In this document: one piece after another, positions 23,251 through 37,029 of the stretch
How positions within the stretch are numbered: the stretch's first letter is position 1
Layout of the letters: each line of letters opens with the position of its first letter
Assembly (NCBI RefSeq): GCF_905220565.1
Contig: NC_059403.1
Location: forward strand, 682,001-746,000
DNA length: 64,000 nucleotides
Direction of reading: 5' to 3'
Source: Melitaea cinxia
Lineage: Eukaryota; Arthropoda; Insecta; Lepidoptera; Nymphalidae
Notes under the pieces: generated by a model
What the model was told of the DNA's origin: nothing
The model's database searches: none
What the model saw: only the letters and a program-made list of their open reading frames with translations
Program-made: the position numbers and the translations under genes

Positions 23251-23648
23251 ACTACCATGCATGGATACACACACGCATACATACCCTTTTGTTTATTATT
23301 ATAAAAGTATACTCTTTGAAAAAAGAGCCTCAATCATATTCAAAGTTATATTTTAAATTAATTATGGTCGAATTTCAACCACTGGGCGACCACTAGTACT
23401 CATTATTAGGTGTAACTCAAAAAGTACTTGTCAGATCTCGTACAAACTTAAAAGACAAAGTTGAATTTAGAACCTTTTCCTTTTCGTCCTTTAGTCGGTT
23501 AAAAATTCCAATTTTTCCATACTTTTGTAGTATTAATTTAGTAAAGCTAAAAGCGAAGATGGAGTTTTTAATAATTTTATTGGCACAATACAGAGCGACG
23601 AAAATCTAAAGATAGTAAATAATTTTTAATATCATATCGAAAATCGAA

Positions 23649-23720
23649 CGTTCCAGCGGGGATCGAACCTGCATCTCCGACTTACCGTGTCGGTGTTTTA
23701 GCCAATTAAGCTATGGAACG
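23649..23720 (-). tRNA. tRNA-like gene, left arm (anticodon-position GGT)
   Basis: Reading the minus strand: acceptor CGTTCCA pairs perfectly with TGGAACG; A box TAGCTTAATTGG; anticodon stem CCGAC/GTCGG with 7-base loop ACGGTAA; B box GGTTCGATCCC. The anticodon position reads GGT (would be Thr), but base 33 is C instead of the near-universal T and the D stem has a mismatch. It may be a pseudogene or a tRNA-derived repeat head rather than a working tRNA. Confidence 0.5.
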
Positions 23721-23759
23721 ATGATACCGCTAGACCGAAATTTTTTTTTTTGGTTACAT

Positions 23760-23830
23760 CGTTCCATAGCTTAATTGGCTAAAGCACCGACACGGTCAGT
23801 CGGAGATGCAGGTTCGATCCCGCTGGAAGG
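23760..23830 (+). tRNA. tRNA-like gene, right arm (decayed copy)
   Basis: Same structure as the left arm on the opposite strand. The D stem GCTT/AAGC is perfect here and the anticodon loop is ACGGTCA. One C is missing from the T arm and the acceptor has a mismatch (TGGAAGG), so this copy looks more decayed. Confidence 0.4.
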
Positions 23831-24414
23831 GTCGATTTTTGATATGATATTAAAAATTGTTTAGAACTTCCTCATGTGTGGGTAACACAAAAATAAATCA
23901 TACGAATCTAACGATAGTAATCATTTAGTAGTGATAAAAGCGGCTAATAAAAAAGGGGAAAATAAGTAATAAAACAAACAACGTCATTCTTAAGTAATTA
24001 TTATTTTCTTTTAAAGAAAACTTTAGCAATTGCACTTAACCTTATAATACATTAAAATTGATTCAAACTCAAACAATAAATTAATCACACAAGTTTACGG
24101 GGCTATTATTATAATATTTTCAAAACATCATGACACTTAGCGAAAATTCTTTTATCTATGAGGTATAACTGGTAACATTAATGGCAATGAGTTGTGCTTT
24201 ATTTGCTTGAAGTTTAACGATTAAAGAGCCAGGTATAAGGAAATATATGGGAAGTGAAATTGTGTGAAACAACGCTTTACAGCGCTTTTAGCTGTAGCGA
24301 GATATAAGCGAGTGTCAATTTGTGTTTCGATTTTAGAGTTTTATTATCTTGAATATTAAAAATTTTATTAATTAAATTTTATATTTTAAATTTGAAATTT
24401 CATGATAATCATTC

Positions 24415-25440
24415 TTAAGGTAAACTCCAGTCGCGAGTCAGAGCTGACATGCCTCATTTTAAATCGTTTATTCAATAAATTCTGGTCAAAAAATAAACAA
24501 AAACAAAATAAGAACCATGTGATTTTATGAAACCACGATGCAATTGAAACTAGTGAATAAATCATTTACACAGATACACAGATCAAAACATACAAATACC
24601 GCGGAACACTTGCGACAAGCGATAGATGAACGAAAACGTTTGGGGCGATAGAATAAAAGTTTCACTTAACTTCGACGCACGACTGGAGTTTACTCCTTCA
24701 GATCGACTGTCTAAATAGGCACAAAAAAGGCTTACTAGTCTCAGAAGATTAATACCATATCAAATGGTAAATAAACGAATACAATAACGCCATCTATCGA
24801 AACCCTGTTTTGTTTCGACAGATGGCGTAGGAAACGTCGTATCGAAATAATTATCAGTCAGTTCAGCCTATTGCAGACCACTGTTGGACATGGCCTCCCC
24901 AAGTTCGCGCTAGACATCCCGGTTTTCCGCACTCCTCATCCAGCTTATACCGATTAAATAATTCGAGATAGTTCGTTCAGTAGATTTCGTTGAAACGTTA
25001 AATAAACGAATCAAATAACGCCATCTATCGAAGATACGTTAAGACGAGATAGCGTTATTAGAAAACGTCTTTACGTCTTTATACTTTACGCGATAGATGG
25101 CGTTACGAGAAACGTAACGAGGTCATTGGTTAAGTAGCTTTTACTTCTCATATTTTTTCATAGCGGGGGCCTTATAAGAAAATGGATTCCTAAACAGTAA
25201 GCTTCAAAAATACGAATACTTTTATCGACTAATATACATGAATATTGTAATATATTCCAACAGTTTAGACATACTTATGAAAAACCGATCAAGTTTTGAT
25301 TTGATGCGTAAATTATACAATGGACGGTAGAATTAATTAAGAGTTATTTTTTTGGAATTAACCCCTTAAAAACGATATAAGGCCCGATAAATATTGATAT
25401 ACTTTTAAATATGGCGTATTAAGGAGAAAACTCCAGTTGC
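24415..25440. repeat. Cluster of GGAGTTAACTCC-family MITEs between the convergent genes
   Basis: Inverted ends TAAACTCCAGTCGCG (24421) and ACGACTGGAGTTTACTCC (24679) bound one element. A second, reverse copy of the 47125 type follows (ACGCCATCTATCGAA, TAACGAGGTCATTGGTT) and ends in AAGGAGAAAACTCCAGTT near 25437. A repeat B scrap lies at 24866-24913. Confidence 0.55.
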
Positions 25441-25484
25441 ATAGTGGCACAAACTTATCAGATCTACAATTTACTATTATATAT

Positions 25485-25490
25485 TTTATT
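25485..25490 (-). terminator. Candidate poly(A) signal of the SLC26 gene
   Basis: AATAAA on the minus strand, about 60 bases past the stop codon. It implies a short 3' UTR; a more distal site cannot be excluded. Confidence 0.4.
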
Positions 25491-25549
25491 TTATCACCAG
25501 TAGCGCCAATTTGGGCATTTAATTAATAATAATTTCTCGCCAGTCAATA

Positions 25550-25746
25550 TCACGTGTCGTTTATTTCTCGTGATAAAGTTTTTGCGGATTTCGATCTTGT
25601 TAACAGCGGTGTGTCCTTATCTTCTGTTATGACGACTTCCACTTCATTATCGTCGACTTGACTCAACGACACATAAGACGGCGGTGGGCTGAGTTTTGTC
25701 TTTTCTTCAACATTTAGGTCAGACAGTGGTATCCGTCCCGTGATAT
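25550..25746 (-). CDS. SLC26A11-like: SLC26 exon 12 (cytosolic tail and stop)
   Basis: Residues 571-635: NITGRIPLSDL, then a hydrophilic tail (LSPPPSYVSLSQVDDNEVEV, LLTRSKSAKTLSREINDT) with several potential phosphorylation sites, then TGA at 25552-25550. Acceptor AATTACAG. Confidence 0.88.
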
Positions 25747-27977
25747 CTGTAATTAAGCATTAATTATTTTTATTGAAGACGACCGTGTGTACATGACATA
25801 CATTTGTATTGGCCATACAGATGTTTACCGTGGTCTCTGTGTGCTTGTGTATTGTGTCTGGACCCCCGACATAGAAGTAAATCCTAGTGAGGCCGTTGAG
25901 TGTGAGGCGTTTATTTATATTTATTTATGTTGATTAAATTAATTGACGAAATCCATTGCTGTTATATGTCACTATATTATGGTAAAATCTGTTAATCTAT
26001 ATAATAAAAATGAATGTTGCTAAGCGCATAACCCGAGAATTGCTCGATCAATTCGGCTTATTCATTTTTTTGAATGTTCCTTAAGGATCACGGGAGGTTT
26101 TGATATTAAAAAAAGTTTTTACTATTAACTTTTGACAGAACGAAATCTGTCCGGGCAGATAGTTCAAAATAAAACTTCAAGAAAAATACCACGAAAAGAG
26201 AAAAAAACTTATATTAGGTTCTATTTTTTTAAAATTAAATAAGGCAGTTGTTAAATAAAAAGATAAAATTCTATTGTTGTTTTCGAAAGAGAGAGTACCC
26301 TAAACCGAAGAGCATGTATGAAGGGAATAATGAAAGTGGACGAAGCGAAAAAAGTATGTAAGGATCGTAGCAAGTGGAAAGAAGTGGTCTCTGCCTACCT
26401 CTACGGGAAAGAGGCGTGATTATATGTATGTATGTATGTATGTATGTTGTTTTCAAGTTTACCAGTTGAAGTTAGCTATTCAGTCAGGCATTCTAATTTA
26501 CTATGATTTAATTGGTTAAGGTGCATAGCTAAGCTATGTGATAGCAATGTCTCCCTATTTACTTGACGAGTATTTATAATAAAATGAATTGTTATGTAAG
26601 TAAATTACACGCTTGTTTATGCTCACCTAATGGTAAGCGATTACGCGATCTGCAACACCAGAAGAATCGTAAGCGCGTTGTCGACCCTACCCCAATCCCC
26701 CCAGGAGCTCTGGTCACCTTACTCACCAGCAGGAACACAATACTGCTTCAAAGCAGTATTATTCAGCTGTGATCTTCTGCAAGGTCGAGCTACTACTCCA
26801 GTTGGGCTGCTCCAGATTTTAAATAGGATATTTCTTGCTGTGCTCCATCAATATAAGGTTGGTGGTTACCCTCTTACTTTGTAACGTGGCCTCTAGCTCA
26901 GTAGAATCCATAACAACGATGACACTAGAACCGGCGCCGCTGAACACTGACGCCACGCTGGAGCGAGGGCTCAGTAGCAGCAGCGGCTGGCCGCGGGACG
27001 ACAGGGAGTTCGATAACGCGCAGATGCCCTTCGCTGCGGTGAAGTCCGCGCCTGTATAAAACAATTGTTTTTCATTACATTATTCAAGTAAATTATCGGC
27101 TCGTTCGTATTCAGCATTCAACCTGTGATATCCCACTGCTGGGCACAGGCCTCTTTCTCCATGTAGGAGAAGGTTTGGAGCTTGATCCATCACGTTGTTT
27201 CACTGCGGGTTGGCGGATATGTTCCCTACTATGAGTAACGATCGCTATCAGGTATTTATGATAATAACCGGGACCTACAGCTTAACTCGCTATCTGAGGT
27301 ACTGTGGGGAGACCTACAAGGACAGAAGGTTCAAGCGGGAAAGAAATATTAGTAGAAATACAAATATCCATCCCGAGCGGGAATCGAACTCGCAAACCGT
27401 CGGTGTTTTACCTACATGTAATAAAATGAGCATATAGAAATGAGATATCAGAAATGATATGAAAATCTCTACTCTTTATAGGGCTCTATCTAGTAAGGAC
27501 ATTTTTTACTTGACTTAGGGAGTAAGCTGGTGAATGCGTGACGAGACCGTTACGAAAAGTGTGACCGGGCGAGGCGAATGGAGCAAGAGAGGTGTGAGGA
27601 AACATTTTTTTCTCTCTTTCTTTCATAGCAAGTTACGTTTCGTATATCTAAGACACAGTGCAGGCCTATTGTGCAGAAAGCGTGGTTTAAGCACACTCTT
27701 TTTTTCACATGATTTTACTCCCAAATACATAAGTATGACAAAAATATTGAAAAGACTTGCCTAGCACGAATCTGCAATCAATAACAACGGGCATCGTACA
27801 GTCTCCTTGTTTTTTCGCAGCTCGACTGATATACTGCCTTATATACTCTACGCCGGGGAAATAGAGGCTATTACCAACTGTTACCAATAAGTAACTGAAG
27901 CCTGTGGCGTTCTGTAATAAAAAGAATATGATTATTTTACAATAAAATAAGCATAATATAAGCATAACATGACTAAA

Positions 27978-28048
<71 letters not shown>

Positions 28049-31000
28049 TTCTTGTCACGATGTATGTTAGCAATAAACTCCGAAACCACTAAAGCAGTTT
28101 TTATCAAATTTTGCAAGCATCTGTAATTTGGTCCAACTTGGGAGATAGGGTAATTTTTATCTCAATTGGGGCCGGTAGGTGGCGCTGCTATCAGTATGTA
28201 AGCAATCAAATTTGGTAGCTGTTTTCCTGGCCGGACAACGTCTGCCGGGTCCGCTAGTTTAAAATAATTGACAGTAACAGATGACCAAACTCAGGAATGT
28301 AATCGTATTTGAAATCTAATAACCTCCTTTAATTTAGGTTATTTCTTACTAAATTGCTGTTTTGCTTGTATATACACTTAAAATCATCTAAATAAACTTA
28401 ACTTGTTAGATCAACTTTCATTGGGTTCAGTTTACCTCATGACCTTCACTCACATGTCATCTCTCACTCACGTATAAACTGTACACCATCGCGTTCAGCC
28501 AGTACGATCCCACTGCTGGACATAGGCTTCTTTCTCTATGTAGAAGAAGGATTGGGGCTTAACCCACCACGCTGCTCCACTGCTGGTTGACGGATATGTT
28601 CTCCTATTCCTTTAGGCTGTATGTAATCTCTAATTTACCGACTAATTTCCTTCATGTCTTTTCCATTCTATATGACATTGAAGAATCTGTGCTTATCTTA
28701 AGACAAATCCATTAATTCTAAATATAACGACTGCGCCAACGAGCTGGTCAAATAATTAATTAGATAATTACCGTTACAATTTCAGCTTCCATATTCGGTC
28801 TGGCACTTGGATACAATAGTAACAAAACGTTCAGTAGAACCCCAGCTACTATACCCAACTCCACTCCAATCACGAGGCATAGAATAAACGTGACAAATGT
28901 GGGCAGAAGGTCGACTCGACGTGATCGCCACATTGGTTTGACTACCTGTTAAATTAAATAATAAATATCTATATAGTACACTACGTACTGTGTGGCTACG
29001 GTACTAAAGAATATGGCCAACCCCTCTCTTCCCGTGGGTGTCTAAGAGGCGACTAAGGGATATCACAGTTCCGCTACCACCTTGGGACTTAAAAAGCCGA
29101 CCGGTGGCGGGATAGCCATCCGACTGCTGGCTTTGAAATACACAGGCCGAAGACGGGCAGCAGCGTCTTCGGTGCGACAAAGCCAGCCCTGCGGTCACCA
29201 ACACGCCTGCCCAGCGTGGTGACTATGGGCAAAACACATGAGTTCACGTTATTTTTGGCGTAAATTTGTGGAAGCCTATTTCCAGCAGTAGACTGTTTAG
29301 GCTGTAATTATACACACATAATTATATCACATAGCACAATATACTATTTAGTTACGAAATTATAATTATTTAATAATATTAAAATAAATATGAAACGAAC
29401 CTCATACTCTATCATGAACACAACTGCACAAATGACGACGGCGGCGAGCGACGCTTTCGGTATGTAATAGAAGTAGGGCGTCAGAAGACTCAGCGCTAAG
29501 AGAACTAGAATACCTGGAAATTAAAATTTCAGTACAATTAATATCGACAAATTTTATAAAGAATAAATTATCTAACGAAACGTGTACATAAGCTATGTAA
29601 ATATATAATGATTCATAGGTACTAATAACGCTTAGGGCCTGTTTCACCGATGGCGGATAACGCTATTTGACGGATAACGGTATCCAACAGATAAAATTGA
29701 CATATTATTCTTTTTCATCATCGAGTTTCATAATATTTATGTAATATTTCCATTCACAAATGTAAATCTAAAGTTGTAGTTTACCGATTGAAATGAACCA
29801 GGTCCTATTTGCCTATTATATCTTGCTGTTAAAGTCTATTCGTACCTTATGTGCAGGATAAACGTTATCCACAGCCGGTGAAGCCAGCCAATTAGTGCAT
29901 ATCGTTATTGTAATCTTTATTTTTGCAACCACTACGCAATTTCTGTGCAACTGAGGTAGGGCACAGCAGGAATTTCTTGCTCAAAATATGGAGCAGCCCG
30001 ACTGGGGTGGTACCTCGACCTTACAGAAGATCACAGCAAAATAATACTGTTTTTAAGCAGTATTGTGTTCCTGTTGGTGAGTAAGGTGACCAGAGCTCCT
30101 GGGGGGCGGATAGGGTCGGCAACGCGCTTGCGATGCTTCTGGTGTTGCAGGCGTCTATAAGCTACGGTAATCCTTACCATCAGGTGAGCCGTACGCTCGT
30201 AAAAATGGCAGTTATAGAGAGTGGGGATAGAATTTTGAAATTTCATCAGGTTTTGAATTAAAATTATGTGTGTAATGTTGTACAATACGTCAGCTGTATA
30301 GCTACAGAGTATAGACATATGCTATGAGCAAGTCCGTGACCCGAACGTACGAGATTTCACCCATCCAACAAGCGTCTAACGCGCAAGCACACGGCCGCTG
30401 CGCCACAGAGTACTATGATATAAACACCCTGTGCATTGGGTCATGAGCATGTCGGTGATGCTAAGTTCTAACCCATAACATTTGTGATATAGATAATATT
30501 AAAATATATATTTTTAAGAAAACGTTTACGCATGAAAATAATGTAAGATTAAGCTAGATATAAGTATATTATTATAGGGGAAAAAAATATAATAATAATA
30601 AAAAAAGAAAAAAGAAACATAAATAAATTGTACCATACATTAGAATAAGAACTGTTCGGTGGACTCACGTCTCTTTTAGAGACATTAAGTTAGTCTAACT
30701 TGAACAGCGATGTTGCTGAGTAACGCTTACCTTGAAATAAAAAATAAATAAAAATAAAAATTGCATGTTTTTAGAATAAAAAAGGACATGGGTTCATAAG
30801 CCCGTGGATGTATATCACTTGTATAAAAAAAAAACCCATAAGATTTATAGCCCCTACCAAAAAGTGCGTAAAGCGACTAACGAAGTTTTCACTTTCAAAA
30901 ATATGACATTAATAGTTAGTAAAATATTATAAAAGTTATAAAGGTTTTAAGTCTATTAAGTCATTATTTAAATAAAATCAATTTATGAAATTTGAAAATT

Positions 31001-34000
31001 AATTACGCTCAGAACGAAATCGAATGGGAGAGTTGGTAAATTAATGCATTTTAATGTAATCGAATGATTAATAATTTGATATCAATAAATAATCATCATT
31101 ACGGCCTATACAGTCCACTGCTGGACATAGGCCTCCACAAGTTTACGCCAAAAATAACGTGAACTCATGTGTTTTGCCCATAGTCACCACGCTGGGCAGG
31201 CGGGTTGGCGACCGCAGGGCTGGCTTTGTCGCACCGAAGACGCTGCTGCCCGTCTTCGGCCTGCCGTTAGTGCCGTAGCCACGCAGTTATTATTTAAATA
31301 AAATCAATTTATGAAATTTGAAAATTAATTACGCTCAGAACGAAATCAAATGGAAGAATTGGTAAATTAATGCATTTTAATGTAATGGAATGATTAATAA
31401 TTTGATATCAATAAATAATATTAGTGGTAAATATGTCTAGTTGGCTAACTAACTTCACGTTGCTAACTTCTTCTTCGTTGACTAGCTAACTTCAGGGTGT
31501 CGGTTTTTTGTGACGGTGTGTGCGCGCATCGCTAAAATTTACTCTCATAATTTTTAAATAAGTATAACTTCAAAAAAAGATACAGATGAAAAAGTCCGCT
31601 CTTCAAGTCCGCACCTCACAATGGAATACAAAAGGAAGTAAACGCCAACGGTTAGTAGAGTAACGTGATGGTTCAAACGCCGGATCCTTATCCTTTAGTT
31701 GTTTAAGTTCCGTCTTATGTTTGTGTTTCCTAATTAGTTTTGTTTCCTTGAAGTAGAGACGGGCTGTAGTCACGGGAATATTTATGAATGTTTATATTTC
31801 AATAATATTTGTAACTAGCAATACCCGTGCGAATAATTCGCACTAAATACGTAATAAAAAATTACCGACCGTCAATCATGTTGACGTTGTTTCGAAATTA
31901 AAGTCGTCATCTATATAATTTTAATAATTAATTAATTTAGAAAAACAAAAGCAATAATATTTTTTTAAGTTGCGGATGCCGGTAGTGCAAGCGATTATCT
32001 ATAAAATGATATATAATTTATGTGAAGTAATTGTGAAGTTTTTTTTCTAAACATCCCTGTTTTAGGCAAAGGGCAAGCCTTAGCGTATATTTTGTCAGGT
32101 TATAAAGTCATTGGAAGTTAATAAGTAATAATGTGGAATAATATGTTATGTAAATTAAATAATAAATATTTTAATTTTTATTTAATTCAAATCCTGTACT
32201 GACGATACATCATTGTGTTTGCTCGCAAACGAAAAATAAACCGACTTCAATTATCATCAACAAGTAATACAACGTAAGTAGTTGAATAAATGTTCAATTA
32301 CACATTAATAGGGAAAAATAATACATGAAACGTTTATATACAGATATTAAATCTTAATTTTCTCAAGTGTAATAAATAAATTATTCTTATCACCACACTG
32401 AATTTTTGTTTATCTAAATTACTAAGAAATAATATATAAAAACTTCTATCTTAAGTTATCTACCTTATATCAAGGCTTAAAAGAATTTTTGAAAGCTAAA
32501 TATAATAAATATACATTGATATATAAATACATAAATACAAATATTACAACAAGACTCAGGCGGGAATTCAGGAAGAAAGCAGCTACAAACTGCACCAACG
32601 GACTAGTCAATTGTTACGATTCAAAAGCGAGGTCATAAAAAAAAATAGCGTTCAAATATAAATTCCACGTCTAACACTTAAATTTAAATGTCTATTGTAA
32701 TGAAATGCACAACTTGTCGTCCTTGGCGGTCAAAATAGCAAACGGCAATATTAATTGATTACACAATCTGTTCCGGATACTTTTGTACGAGCACAATCAA
32801 TGATCGTTTTTGTAATGTCATGTGAAAATGTTATATTTAGTGATGTAATTTTTGTCCGAATTAGACTCGTTTTTTTCTTTACCGACTTCAAAAAAAAAGG
32901 TTCGTAATTCGTCTGCATTTTTGGAGTTAACTCCTTAAGTTTCGATTTTCATATAAGGCCTGCGGTATGAAAAAAAAATATGAGCAGTAAAATCTACCGA
33001 ACGAATGACCTCGTTACGTTATTTTTGATTCGTTTAATTACCATCTGATATGGTATTAATCTTCTTCTTAGACTAGTAAGCTTTTTTGTGCCAATTTGGA
33101 CAGTTGATCTGAAGGAGTAAACTCCAGTCGTGCGTCGAAGCTGACACACACACTTTTTTATGTTTTAATGCTGTTGAGAATGATAATAATTTAATTTCAC
33201 TCAAAAAGCGTTTATTAGGCAATAAAGAGAACGATTGGAAATTATATATATGTATATATTATTCATTAAAATCGAGGTTCTTACCATAAGTTTAGCTATT
33301 TCATAAAATATTTTATATCTTTATAAACATTTTTGTTCTTAACTTCAAAAAAGGGGTAGGTTCTGAATTCGAGCTTTTTAATTTTTTTTTTATGTTGTAA
33401 TCGGTAAAAGTTACAAAGTTTGTAATTTTTACCGATTTTGATGACGGAAGGTGGTGCGAGTCATGTGGTCCCATTTAAATTTAATTGAGATCTGACGAGT
33501 ACTTTTCGAGTTACATCAAATAATGCGTAGCTCGATCCCAAGGTACATCATTCCACTGTCACTATCAAGGCATATTAGTAACGTACATCTTTATATATAT
33601 ATTTCTTGTGTGCGTGTGTATGTCACTGAACTCCTCCTAGACGGCTGGACGGATTTTGATGAAATTTTTTGTGTGAGTTCAAGGGGATTCGAGGATGGTT
33701 AAGATTCAAATTTGGTCCACTGGAAAAATGTTTATTTAACTGATTTTTCATTTATAAGAAGTTGTTATTTTTGGAATATTTTACATTGGATCCGGTAGAC
33801 TGCGCTACCATCGCAGCATCAAATATTAAATATTATTCTATTTTAATTTCAGTTTGTCCCGACAGTTGGTGCTGCGATCAAATTGAGAAAAATATATGAA
33901 GTCAGCTAGTTATGTATTTAATTTATTTACACATAAGACATTATTTTATTATAACACATCATCGGTTTTTGAGTGGTATTAGTAATTGGTGGACCCTGCT

Positions 34001-36620
34001 TTCCGCTTTGAGCGCTTGGGGGGTTATAAGTTCGATTCTCGCCTTAAGCCCGGGTTTTATTTATATAAGTATTATTAATACCTATGTATCAAAAAATAAT
34101 GTATCTATGTGTATCAGTCGGCTGTTACATAACACAAGCATTAAGTTGTATGATAGTTGATAAAAGCGTGTGTATGTTATAAATATTTATTTATTTACAA
34201 CATCGACAAATTCTTAGATCAGCGAGTTGTTCGAATACGATAAATTAAGAGTAAATATTGGTATTCAGCAAAAGCGCCTCATACGTGTCTGGACATGTTC
34301 TATCCTGTCTCGACATGGCGTATGACCGTCACGTCCCTGTATTAGATTATCTCGGCGCTTTTTTAAGGTATCGACAAAAACAAAAGGGGAGTATGTTTTA
34401 CGATGTGTTATGATTGTACTTTATGTATGTAAGCTATGTGTACCTACGTGTTTCCTTAACGTTTCATATGGAATTAGGTTTTGAAGAAAAAAATTAGGTA
34501 GGATAGTCGGTAGAGTGAAAATAAAGTACGTTAGTGTGATATAAAATAAATAAATAAATAAATATCTACACAATACACACACGGTCGTCTGTTCTAAAGT
34601 AAGCAACTTAATGCTTGTGTTATAGGTAACAGCCGACTGGTATATATAGCTACATTTTTTTTCGATAAACATACTTATAAATAACACATTTAAATATTTA
34701 TTTATATATAAATATATAAATAAATATTTATATTACACCCAGACTCGGGGTTGGAATCGAACCCACAACCATCGGAGCAGAAAGCAGGGTCACTACAAAC
34801 TACGCCAACGGGCTAGTCAAACAAGAAGTTCATTGAAATTGAAACAAGAAAAAAAAATGGTGTGCTTTACCACGCGACTGAAGTACAACTTCATTAGCAA
34901 TAGGCCTGCACTGTGTCCTAGATATACGAAACGTAACTGGCTATGAGAGGAAGAATAAAGAAAATGTGTGCTCGCATCTCTCTTGCCCCGTTCGTCTCGC
35001 CCGATCACACTTTTCGTAACGCTCTCGTAACATATTCACCAGCTTACGTCCAAGTCATGCGTGCCTTAAAAAAGTTTTACTTCAAATTAAGTGTGCTTTA
35101 GACCAAACGACTGAAATAATACTTACGAAACGTAACCCGTTCTCTTTCAATCCAGTTCTCAATCAAACTTAAAGCAAACCACAAGATAAGCACCAGCTTT
35201 CGATTAAAACAAGAATTTTCGAAATCGGTACACCCAGTAAAAGATTATGAGGTAGAATACAACGTACGTCGACGAAAAAATTGTCAAGTAAATACCCATC
35301 ATAATTAGCGATGACTCCAGAAGTACTTGTCAGATCACAATTAAAGTTCTGAGGTAACATAAAAATAAATACAGTCGATTTAGGAACCTCCTCCTTTTTT
35401 TTGAAGTCGGTTGAAAAAGATAAAAAATATATCTTATTCACCTGTGTAGATACTTCCGAACTGAGTGGCGACCCCACTGGCGTGATTGACAGCGCTGCGT
35501 GAGAACGACCCAGTTATGGGCATCGCGCTCACGAACGAGCCCAGTACATTGGACAGTGACAATGTCAGCAGTTCTTGCGTTGCGTCAACTGATTCGCCGC
35601 TGGCTGGAATAAAGTTAAATTAGATTTGAAATTAATTATGTCAAACAAGCGTGGAGTAGCGTGGTGATTAAAGTCTGATCCTTCTCCTACATGGGGAAAG
35701 AGGCTTATTTTTTTTATGTCACTAGGTCGGCAAACAAGCGTACGGCTCACCAGATGATAAGCGATTTCCGTAGCTTATAGACACCTGCAACACCAGAAGC
35801 ATCGCAAGCGCGTTGCCAACCCAATCCCCAACCCCCCTAGGAGCTCTGGTCACCTTACTCACCAACAGGAACACAATACTGCTTGAAAACAGTATTATTT
35901 TGCTGTGATCTTCTATAAAGTCGAGGTACTACCCCAGTCGGGCTGCTCCATATTTTGAGCAGGAAATTCCTGCTGTGTCCTACCTCAGTTATAATGCTTA
36001 TGCCTAAAAGCAGGATGTTAAAGGCTGTATAAATACAAATGTTCATTCTGAATGGGAATCGAACCCGCAAATAGTCGATGTTAGGCGTTTGTAAGAAAAA
36101 AAATGATCTTAAGTCAATTTTCAGTCGTAAACATCGTAAATAATAGCAGGACATGAAACATCAATATCAACAGACAAACCGAAATTGTACACAGCTATAG
36201 ACATCACAAGGACTCACCAAAGGCTTTAGCTATTGCTACGTTTCCCAGTACTCCAATTATAGGTACGAGTACTATCGAAGACCCCAATTCTGAGCACATT
36301 TCAATAAAGGTCACATTCCTGCCACTATGTTCGGTACTAAATGGCGGTATCGACCACGTGGGTAGCCCTTCTCTGGAACAAGTCGGGTCGGGAAATACAA
36401 ATATTGAGATTGAATATCTGTATAGTTTAATCGTTGTGATGTTGGAATGAAATCCATGGTTCAGAAATCTATTTTGTTATATATAATTCAAATCGAATCA
36501 AGAAACTTTATTTCTGATATACGCTACATACTGTCTCAGTTACACAATGTTCTATAAATAAAAGTAACCGTAAAATAAACTAAAAAAACCCTTTACAGAT
36601 TAAAATGTACAATTACTATT

Positions 36621-36656
<36 letters not shown>

Positions 36657-36988
36657 GTTAACAAATTGATTTTGTTTATTCGATAATCTTTTATTGAGAC
36701 GGATAGAGCTTTAGTTTTATAGTCATAATATGTAATTTATATTATGAATAAGTGTCAAATATTATTTCAGTGTTGTAATTTTCTGTTAGTTACGCATAGG
36801 AAGGGCGTCTTCGCTAACCTATATGTACATATATATAGCCTAGTGTTTATTAAACGTGTTTAACAGTAAATAAAAAATATTTAGGGCCTGTTTCGCCAGT
36901 TGATAAAGGTTATCTTACAAATAAGTCACGATTAAACTTTATCACCATGAGGTAGAATCGACTAGGGCTTGTTTCACCTCAATTAATC

Positions 36989-37029
<41 letters not shown>

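Larger units (their letters stand above)
23617..23862. repeat. Long palindrome with a tRNA-like gene in each arm
   Basis: The left arm 23617-23723 and right arm 23757-23862 are reverse complements over about 107 bases with roughly nine differences and one indel, around a 33-base T-rich loop. Each arm contains a complete tRNA-like sequence plus about 32 bases of matching flank. The transcript of either strand would fold into one long hairpin. It lies in the gap between the two convergent genes. Confidence 0.85.
29514..35441 (-). other. SLC26 intron 7 (5.9 kb, repeat-rich)
   Basis: Holds a Harbinger-like MITE (29634-29892), repeat A (29948-30202), a 131-base direct duplication around a truncated repeat B (30963-31419), a MITE (32930-33160), a Helitron-like element (33588-33909) and two tRNA-derived SINE copies (33970-34145 and 34569-34819). 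The remainder is AT-rich without recognised genes. Confidence 0.7.

Noticed and set aside
27705..28073. 122-codon minus-strand frame containing a long IYIYIY run
   Set aside because: Part is genuine SLC26 exon 10 (27911-27761), but the Ile/Tyr run is the (AT)n microsatellite of a Helitron-like element in the intron.
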